Below are positions 1 to 4,183 of a DNA stretch of 8,205 nucleotides, in pieces. The stretch lies in contig DATLEX010000012.1 in the NCBI GenBank assembly GCA_035525045.1, positions 1 through 8,205 of the forward strand. Direction: 5' to 3'. This stretch comes from DATLEX01 sp035525045. Its GTDB lineage: Bacteria; Acidobacteriota; Thermoanaerobaculia; Gp7-AA8. The position numbers and the translations under genes were made by a program. Position 1 is the first letter of the stretch. Each line of letters opens with the position of its first letter. The notes under the pieces are model-generated. The model worked only from the letters and a program-made list of their open reading frames with translations. It was not told where the DNA came from and made no database searches.

Positions 1-1338
1 ATCGCTTTCATAAACGTCTCCAATCCATGTGAGATGGAAGTACGGTGCGCCCTCGCGTTCGGTCCACTGCGTGAAAAACCACTCCATGTCTTCGGCGGTC
101 GCCTCCTGGATGCTCTGGCGCAGCTCAGGCCACGACGTCAACGTGTCGCGCTTTGCTGCGATGAAGGACCGCAGCACGCCGATGAACTGGTCTCGGCCGA
201 TGATCCGCGCGAGCATGTCGAGGACGAGGAAGCCTTTCGTGTTCGCGAGACGGTGCATTGTCAGGATATCCGACTGGGAGCTAGGAACGGTCGTCGCGAG
301 AGGCATGTCGACGCCGGCCTCGACGAGTTGAAAGTAGCTTTTCGCTGATTGCCCGTTTCCGCCTTCGTAGCCGGAGCGGCGAAATCGCTCTGCGCTCGCT
401 GCTCCTTCCACCGCCTCCACGCTCCAGAGCGCGCCCAGTTGTGCGACGCCCTCGCTGAGGAGCATGCCGCCAGGAACGCCGCTGCGGCTCCGAACGAGAT
501 TCCCCCACCATTGATGACCGATCTCGTGTGCCCAATACGACAGATCGAATGTTGCGAGCTTGGCGTCATCCACGAAGAGTTGCTCGTACTCGCTCGTTCC
601 AAGAACGCGACCGGGAAAGTCGACCTCGACAAGGCGGAGCTCATCATAGGGGAGCGGACCGAACATGGTTTGCAGGTATCCCAAAGCGCCCGCGACTTTC
701 GGCAGAAACTCCTTCGCGCCCATACGATCTCTGAGCAGGTAGAGCGACAGTGAGGGTGTGCCGCCGCTCTGTTGAACGATGTAGGGTCCGGCGGCGAAGG
801 CGAATTTCGAGGGATACGTCACCCGAAAGACGAACTGAGCGTCCGTGGCCCGAATCCGCTTCGTGACGAGCGTGCCGGTCGCGGTCACAGTCACGTCGCG
901 AGGCACGGTAAAGACCATGCTCCCGGTGTCGCGAACCTTGAAGTCTGCTTGCGGATACCAGAGCTCACCTCCACCGCCGGCGAACGATCCTTCGGGGCAG
1001 ATCGCAAACTGCGGCGCCGCTTCCGTATCGCTCCGGTAAGAGAAGCTCACCGTTACCTGAGGTGGCAGACTGCGATCGGTACGGACCGTCCAATACCGAT
1101 CCCCTTGCTTCTCTTCACTGTGAAGACTGACGACCTTCGCTCGAGGCAGCCGCACTTTCACATCAGTCATGTGCGGCGAAAGCGCGAACGTGATCGTCCG
1201 GTCAGCCGCCGGCAGGGTTGCCGTGCCCTCTACGTACAGCTGACGCGCTGCGGGATCGATCTTGATGGCGAGCACATGGGAGCCGTCTGCGAGGAGCGGC
1301 GCCGCGACGAGTAACGCCAAAGGAAGGAGTCGGTTCAT
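1..1338 (-). CDS. Secreted M1-family zinc metallopeptidase, 3' end outside the window
   Basis: One uninterrupted reading frame of 446 codons runs from the ATG at 1338-1336 to the window edge, so the C-terminus is missing. Residues 1-20 (MNRLLPLALLVAAPLLADGS) form a Sec signal peptide, placing the enzyme in the periplasm or outside the cell. Residues about 21-230 are the beta-rich N-terminal domain of M1 peptidases. The zinc motif HEIGHQWWGN has H271, E272 and H275, and the third ligand is E296 in LLSEG. GTSEY (247-251) stands where aminopeptidases have GAMEN. Known M1 enzymes trim N-terminal amino acids from peptides. Two oddities: HExxH to the third ligand spans 20 residues instead of the usual 18, and the conserved catalytic Tyr of the Y-x-K-G motif is Asn (N366, NTKG). 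Activity may therefore be altered. No clear Shine-Dalgarno precedes the start. The gene lies downstream of tRNA-Val on the same strand and is AT-richer than the VWFA gene. The family call is firm; the substrate is unknown. Confidence 0.9.
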   Translation of the reverse strand, partial: MNRLLPLALLVAAPLLADGSHVLAIKIDPAARQLYVEGTATLPAADRTITFALSPHMTDVKVRLPRAKVVSLHSEEKQGDRYWTVRTDRSLPPQVTVSFSYRSDTEAAPQFAICPEGSFAGGGGELWYPQADFKVRDTGSMVFTVPRDVTVTATGTLVTKRIRATDAQFVFRVTYPSKFAFAAGPYIVQQSGGTPSLSLYLLRDRMGAKEFLPKVAGALGYLQTMFGPLPYDELRLVEVDFPGRVLGTSEYEQLFVDDAKLATFDLSYWAHEIGHQWWGNLVRSRSGVPGGMLLSEGVAQLGALWSVEAVEGAASAERFRRSGYEGGNGQSAKSYFQLVEAGVDMPLATTVPSSQSDILTMHRLANTKGFLVLDMLARIIGRDQFIGVLRSFIAAKRDTLTSWPELRQSIQEATAEDMEWFFTQWTEREGAPYFHLTWIGDVYESD

Positions 1339-1406
1339 AGACCGACGAGCGTTGCAGAAGTGTCCGCGCCTGTCTTGAATAACCGGCGCACTTTGGAACA
1401 AAGGCT

Positions 1407-1426
1407 AAAGGCTTAATTTCGCCTTT
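1407..1426. terminator. Weak hairpin between tRNA-Val and the M1 gene, possible terminator
   Basis: AAAGGC and GCCTTT form a 6-bp stem around an 8-base loop, just downstream of the tRNA 3' end. AAAGGCT also occurs as a direct repeat immediately to the left (1400-1413). There is no proper T-tract on either strand, so termination of the tRNA transcript here is only a possibility. The rest of 1339-1433 shows no gene. Confidence 0.3.
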
Positions 1427-1433
1427 GGGGGAT

Positions 1434-1509
1434 TGGTAGGCGCTAGCGGACTCGAACCGCTGACCCCCACCGTGTGAAGGTGATGCTCTACCAACTGAGC
1501 TAAGCGCCT
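1434..1509 (-). tRNA. tRNA-Val, anticodon CAC, CCA encoded
   Basis: The reverse complement folds into a complete 76-base cloverleaf. The acceptor stem AGGCGCT pairs with AGCGCCT, followed by discriminator A and an encoded CCA (1436-1434). U8-A9 precede D stem GCTC/GAGC with loop AGTTGGTA. The anticodon stem TCACC/GGTGG closes the loop TTCACAC, giving anticodon CAC (1476-1474), which reads GUG valine codons. The variable loop is GGGTC, and the T arm is AGCGG/CCGCT around TTCGAGT. No intron or mismatch in the stems apart from one terminal U-G pair in the anticodon stem. CAC is a redundant valine anticodon kept mainly by GC-rich genomes. Its 3' end faces the lower-GC M1 gene. Confidence 0.97.
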
Positions 1510-1565
1510 GTGTGGAACCGTGTCAACGAACCCGTTTCGCCGGCTATTTCCGGCCGAAGGGGGCG

Positions 1566-1595
1566 AGCATAGTGGACCGCGCGCGCGCCGGTCAA
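1566..1595 (-). promoter_or_regulatory. Sigma70-type promoter of tRNA-Val with GC-rich discriminator
   Basis: On the minus strand TTGACC (1595-1590) and TATGCT (1571-1566) are separated by 18 bases, matching 5/6 and 4/6 of the -35 and -10 consensus. The bases after the -10 (CGCCCCC) form a GC-rich discriminator, as is typical of stable-RNA promoters that respond to growth rate and ppGpp. Transcription would begin near 1559, giving a leader of about 50 bases before the tRNA. The leader opens with a small GCCGG/CCGGC hairpin (1539-1554). The promoter starts directly behind the stop codon of the VWFA gene, so the tRNA need not depend on read-through. Confidence 0.55.
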
Positions 1596-1606
1596 CCCGC
1601 GACCCG

Positions 1607-2656
1607 CTACCTGCCGCCGGCCGGCCGGTCCATGAAGCTCGACCTCGCCATCACGTGAGTGCCGCGGCGCCTGACCCGCACGTCGATCGTGTGCGTGCCG
1701 AGGCGGAGGCCGGGTGGGCGGCGCACCTCCAGCTCGTAGTGCCCTGCCAGCGTGCGCTGCAGGCGCTCGATGGCGATGCGCGGGAAGATGTGCGTCTTCG
1801 CGTAGAAGCCGCCCGTGTCGTCCGCCGCCTTCTGCAGGCCGAACTCCAGGTCGTGGTAGTCGGCGTCGGTCGTGTCGAGGGCGAACACGCTCACCCGCGC
1901 CTGCTCGAGCGCGCGGCGGGCGATCGGGTACTTGCGGTTCATCACCACCGCCCCGCCGGCCAGCTCGCCGAGCCCCCATCCGAGGAGGATCATCGACTTC
2001 GGGCCGGGAATGGGACGGAGGGCGTTGCCGATGAGGATCAGGGCCTGATCGGAGGTCGCGCAGCGCTTCATCTCCTCGCGGTCGAGCCGGCGCGACAGCG
2101 CGGGGTTCGGCACGATGGGCGGCGGAGGGGGATCGTCGATCAGCATGGCCTGCCGGATGGCGTGGATGATCGCGGGGCGGTCGTCGCTGAAGTCGAGGCG
2201 GAACTTCAAATGCGAGTCGAACGAGAAGACCGCCACCCGGTCGCCCGGCTCCAGCCGCTCGATCATCTGCTCCGCGTAGTGGAGAAAGTGCATGTACCCG
2301 CGCACGCGCGAGCTGACCCTCCCGAAGTCGGTCTGGATGAAGTAGACGAACAGCCTCCCGGCGGGGCGGGCCGGAGCGCGGACCTCTTCGGGCGGCGCCT
2401 CGCCGGAGTCGAGCTCCGCCAGCGCCCGCGCTTCGGCCGTGTCGGGGACCCACTCGACCGACTCGAGCACCGCGCGCCGCCCGCCGATCCGCACCTCGAA
2501 ATCGTCCACGGTCAGGTCGGTGATCGGATTGCCGGAGTAGTCCGTCACGCGGGCGTCGATGAGGATGCGCTCGACGGTGATCTCCTCCCCCGTCCGGAGG
2601 TCCTGCGCCGCGGCGAGGGGGGGGAGGAGGAGGGCGAGGAGGAGGATGCGGGGCAT
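1607..2656 (-). CDS. Secreted VWFA-type protein of the acidobacterial family
   Basis: 349 residues. Residues 1-17 (MPRILLLALLLPPLAAA) are a Sec signal peptide, so the protein is exported. Residues about 29-65 carry the hallmark opening of the acidobacterial VWFA-related family: a VTDYSGNPITDLTVDDF stretch, resembling 'D-x-x-G-x-P-x-x-x-L-x-x-x-D-F'. A VWA-like fold follows (about 101-300), with VYFIQTD (104-110) as the first strand and ERLEPGDRVAVFSFD (133-147) as a typical second segment. The C-terminus (HYELEV, then a THTIDVRVRRRG stretch) matches the family's closing beta strands. Function in the family is unknown; adhesion or protein-protein contact is usually assumed. The metal-binding DxSxS motif is degenerate (D110-F-G-R-V-S-S), so ordinary MIDAS metal binding is doubtful. 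There is a proline run at 175-180. The start is chosen because the signal peptide begins there; no Shine-Dalgarno is present. A 29-bp leader repeat ends six bases upstream. Codon use is strongly GC-rich. Confidence 0.88.
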   Translation of the reverse strand: MPRILLLALLLPPLAAAQDLRTGEEITVERILIDARVTDYSGNPITDLTVDDFEVRIGGRRAVLESVEWVPDTAEARALAELDSGEAPPEEVRAPARPAGRLFVYFIQTDFGRVSSRVRGYMHFLHYAEQMIERLEPGDRVAVFSFDSHLKFRLDFSDDRPAIIHAIRQAMLIDDPPPPPIVPNPALSRRLDREEMKRCATSDQALILIGNALRPIPGPKSMILLGWGLGELAGGAVVMNRKYPIARRALEQARVSVFALDTTDADYHDLEFGLQKAADDTGGFYAKTHIFPRIAIERLQRTLAGHYELEVRRPPGLRLGTHTIDVRVRRRGTHVMARSSFMDRPAGGR

Positions 2657-2662
2657 TCCGTT

Positions 2663-2691
2663 AGTTTATCCCGAGCGCAGCGAGGGATCAG
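2663..2691 (-). repeat. 29-bp leader repeat, copy A (upstream of the VWFA gene)
   Basis: Read on the minus strand, this stretch matches 28 of 29 bases of 4145-4173 read on the plus strand, so the two copies are inverted. It ends in GGGATAAACT exactly six bases before the VWFA start codon. Internally it is an imperfect palindrome: ATCCC/GGGAT outer arms, an inner GC/GC pair and two G-A mismatches between them. It resembles the widely dispersed intergenic 'cgagcgcagcgaggga' repeats seen in many bacterial genomes. TAAACT at its end is positioned like a -10 box for a leaderless mRNA. Confidence 0.85.
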
Positions 2692-2767
2692 GTGAGCAGC
2701 TGGGACACTCCCGCCACGGGCCTCATTAGGAGTCGCACAAAAAGCCGCCCGGTACCAGCGCAGCTAT

Positions 2768-2788
2768 CTGTCAGGATCAAATTGACAG
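2768..2788. promoter_or_regulatory. Candidate operator: inverted repeat over the -35 box
   Basis: CTGTCA (2768-2773) and TGACAG (2783-2788) form a perfect 6-bp inverted repeat with a 9-base gap. The right arm coincides with the -35 box of the following promoter. A dimeric helix-turn-helix repressor bound here would block RNA polymerase. No regulator gene is visible in the window, so the role is inference. The surrounding 2692-2836 otherwise holds no gene. Confidence 0.35.
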
Positions 2789-2810
2789 CCCTACTGACGT
2801 TTTCCATACT
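2782..2810 (+). promoter_or_regulatory. Sigma70-type promoter of the paralog operon
   Basis: TTGACA (2782-2787) is a perfect -35 box, separated by 17 bases from CATACT (2805-2810), a 4/6 match to the -10 consensus. Transcription would start near 2817, about 20 bases before the ATG at 2837. This is the best vegetative promoter in the window and would drive both paralogs, and possibly the M64 gene by read-through, since each cistron overlaps the next. Confidence 0.6.
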
Positions 2811-2836
2811 TAGGGCATACATCCTACGAGAATGTC

Positions 2837-3310
2837 ATGATCAGACAGATGCTCATGCTGGGGCTGGCGGTTTCCGCGGCTAGTGCGATCGCCGAACCGA
2901 AGAAAGAGCCATGGCTCTGGACTGCGGAGGAGCGGATTCGAGAGCGGTTCAGCCCAGAATCGAAAGCCGCTCGCCTGCAGCAGGTCACCGCCGCCGGCAC
3001 GGCTAGCTCAGTCGACCCAAATGCCTGGCCGATTGACGGCGACACACACGCAGAGCTGTACTTTCCGTGGGAGCTGATGGACCATCTGCTGCGGATGCAG
3101 GCAGTGCTGGCGCCTCCCACGATCGACAGAGTACGCGAAACGTATCGGAAACACATCGAGTCCGCAGGATGGGACTACGACACCTTCTGGGTCGGGCACG
3201 AGGCATTCGACCGCTTTTTGTACGCGGCCATGACACCCGGACTGCTGAGCTGGACGACCGATCGACGCGGGGCGGCGTTGCTGATTCGAGCCGAGAAGGG
3301 ATGCAAATGA
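2837..3310 (+). CDS. Secreted protein of unrecognised family, short paralog (157 aa)
   Basis: I do not recognise this family. Residues 1-20 (MIRQMLMLGLAVSAASAIAE) form a signal peptide, so the mature protein of about 137 residues should be exported. Distinctive stretches are EPWLWTAEERIRERF (24-38), DGDTHAELYFPWELMDHLL (67-85), DRVRETY (97-103), GWDYDTFW (111-118) and FDRFLY (124-129), ending in EKGCK. Every one recurs in the gene at 3489-4106, so the two are tandem paralogs. This copy lacks about 52 residues between GWDY and FLY that the longer paralog has, an apparent in-frame internal loss. A weak GAG lies six bases before the ATG (2828-2830). The bases coding for the last codons (GAGAAGGG, 3293-3300) double as a ribosome binding site for the overlapping small ORF. 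It is the first gene behind the promoter at 2782-2810. GC content is lower than in the flanking VWFA and M64 genes. Confidence 0.8.
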   Translation: MIRQMLMLGLAVSAASAIAEPKKEPWLWTAEERIRERFSPESKAARLQQVTAAGTASSVDPNAWPIDGDTHAELYFPWELMDHLLRMQAVLAPPTIDRVRETYRKHIESAGWDYDTFWVGHEAFDRFLYAAMTPGLLSWTTDRRGAALLIRAEKGCK

Positions 3311-3489
3311 GACGAACCGGTGACGCTTCACGTCACGGTAACGTCGAACTACTCGTGCGATGCCACGTCGATGATGCCTTTGCGACTGGCGATATCCGCG
3401 AGGTCGAGGAACCGAGTACTCCGATTTACAGCGCTGAGAAATGGGCTGACGGCTTTTGTGAGCCGCCGAATTTCATAAGGACAGATTGA
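3307..3489 (+). CDS. Small 60-aa ORF coupled between the two paralogs
   Basis: The ATG at 3307 overlaps the stop of the preceding gene (ATGA), and its TGA (3487-3489) overlaps the ATG of the next (TGATG). GAGAAGGG lies six bases upstream, a good Shine-Dalgarno. The product begins MRRTGDASRHGNVELLVRC and ends PPNFIRTD. It has no signal peptide, no membrane segment and no family I recognise. Third codon positions are only about half G/C and rare codons such as AGA, ATA and AGG occur, so its coding character is weak for this genome. It may be a real small coupled protein, or a decayed remnant whose translation only serves to hand ribosomes to the next gene. The same frame is open further upstream inside the first paralog; 3307 is chosen because of the ribosome binding site and overlap. 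Confidence 0.4.
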   Translation: MRRTGDASRHGNVELLVRCHVDDAFATGDIREVEEPSTPIYSAEKWADGFCEPPNFIRTD

Positions 3490-4106
3490 TGAAGCGAGTA
3501 GTCATGGTCCTCCTCGTCTGTGGTATGTGCGCTATCGCGTTTGGTGCTACTGAAGATCCCTGGCTCATGAGCCCGGGTGAACGGCTCGCCGAGCGGTTTA
3601 GCGCCCAGGCCATGCGCGAGCGCGAAGCAGCCGCCCGGCCAACGGTACGATACGTACACCCCGCTTTCTCACCGATCTTTGGCGATACTCACCCGCATTT
3701 GTTCTTTCCATCGGAGTTAGTGGACCATTTCCTCCGCCAAACGGACCGGCTGCCATCACAGAGGGATCGAGTCCGAGAACAGTATCGTCCAGCTATCGCT
3801 GAGGCGGGCTGGGACTACGAGCGTTTCTGGCGAGCTGTCGAACTCGCAGGAACTAACTACGTGGCGACAAAGCGTGTTTTCCAGCAGCAGGTGACGCGCG
3901 GCCGTATGGATCCGTCAGAAGAGGCACGGCTAACGCTCGACCTCTGCCGCGCGCGAGCTGCCGCGCTCTACTCGCTTCGGGGCGAGTTCGGAGAAGTCGC
4001 CTTTAACAAGTTCTTGTACACCGCTGTGGCGCCGCACGTGAGAATGTGGTCAAACTCGAAGCGCGACGCGGCGATGCTCGTCCGTATCGAAGGAGGCTGT
4101 CAATGA
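3489..4106 (+). CDS. Secreted protein of unrecognised family, long paralog (205 aa)
   Basis: The ATG at 3489 has AAGGA (3477-3481) seven bases upstream; a TTG one codon earlier is a less likely start. Residues 1-20 (MKRVVMVLLVCGMCAIAFGA) form a signal peptide. C11 and C14 do not fit a lipobox, so a soluble exported protein is likely. Shared with the upstream paralog are DPWLMSPGERLAERF (23-37), FGDTHPHLFFPSELVDHFL (64-82), DRVREQY (93-99), GWDYERFW (107-114), FNKFLY (172-177) and the C-terminal EGGCQ. Residues about 117-170, missing from the paralog, are mostly helix-forming (LDLCRARAAALYSLRGEFG). The fold is probably largely alpha-helical with no obvious catalytic motif. I cannot name a function. 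AAGGAGG (4090-4096), which codes for part of EGG, is a perfect ribosome binding site for the next overlapping ORF. Confidence 0.85.
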   Translation: MKRVVMVLLVCGMCAIAFGATEDPWLMSPGERLAERFSAQAMREREAAARPTVRYVHPAFSPIFGDTHPHLFFPSELVDHFLRQTDRLPSQRDRVREQYRPAIAEAGWDYERFWRAVELAGTNYVATKRVFQQQVTRGRMDPSEEARLTLDLCRARAAALYSLRGEFGEVAFNKFLYTAVAPHVRMWSNSKRDAAMLVRIEGGCQ

Positions 4107-4183
4107 ATCTCGCCCGGGCAATTGCTCTCATCATCTGCGTGCCGCTGATCCCTCGCTGCACTCGGGATAAACTCAACCGATGA
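4103..4183 (+). pseudogene. Truncated third cistron: 14-codon signal-peptide start cut by the leader repeat
   Basis: The ORF begins ATGA-overlapped with the long paralog's stop and six bases after a perfect AAGGAGG. It reads MNLARAIALIICVP, which looks like the start of a signal peptide, then runs at codon 15 exactly into the 29-bp repeat (4145) and ends at 4183, overlapping the M64 start codon. The strong translation signal, together with a hydrophobic N-terminus that leads nowhere, suggests the remnant of a third exported protein whose body was replaced at the repeat. Alternatively it is a 26-aa leader peptide coupling the M64 gene to the operon. Confidence 0.4.
4145..4173 (+). repeat. 29-bp leader repeat, copy B (upstream of the M64 gene)
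   Basis: This copy differs from copy A only by CTGCACTC in place of CTGCGCTC. It ends in GGGATAAACT six bases before the ATG at 4180, the same distance as at the VWFA gene. The two copies thus bound the AT-richer block 2692-4144 as inverted repeats. TAAACT fits a TAnnnT -10 box, placing a transcription start at or beside the A of the ATG. That would give a leaderless mRNA, consistent with the absence of a Shine-Dalgarno. Confidence 0.85.

Noticed and set aside
34..1314. Plus-strand frames across the left 1.3 kb
   Set aside because: The minus strand gives one unbroken 446-codon frame with signal peptide and HEIGH zinc motif, so the plus-strand frames are chance.
1520..2695. Long plus-strand open frame across the VWFA gene
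   Set aside because: It is Arg/Val/Ala/His-rich, has no domain or ribosome binding site, and lies antisense to a gene with a clear signal peptide and family motifs; high GC leaves such frames open by chance. The same applies to the minus-strand frame at 1500-2453.
3486..3488. TTG as start of the long paralog
   Set aside because: The ATG directly following has better spacing (7 bases) to AAGGA and is the commoner start codon.
2663..4173. Terminal inverted repeats of an insertion sequence
   Set aside because: No transposase is encoded between them and no target-site duplication is visible outside; the element between carries only the paralogs, so a classical IS is not supported.
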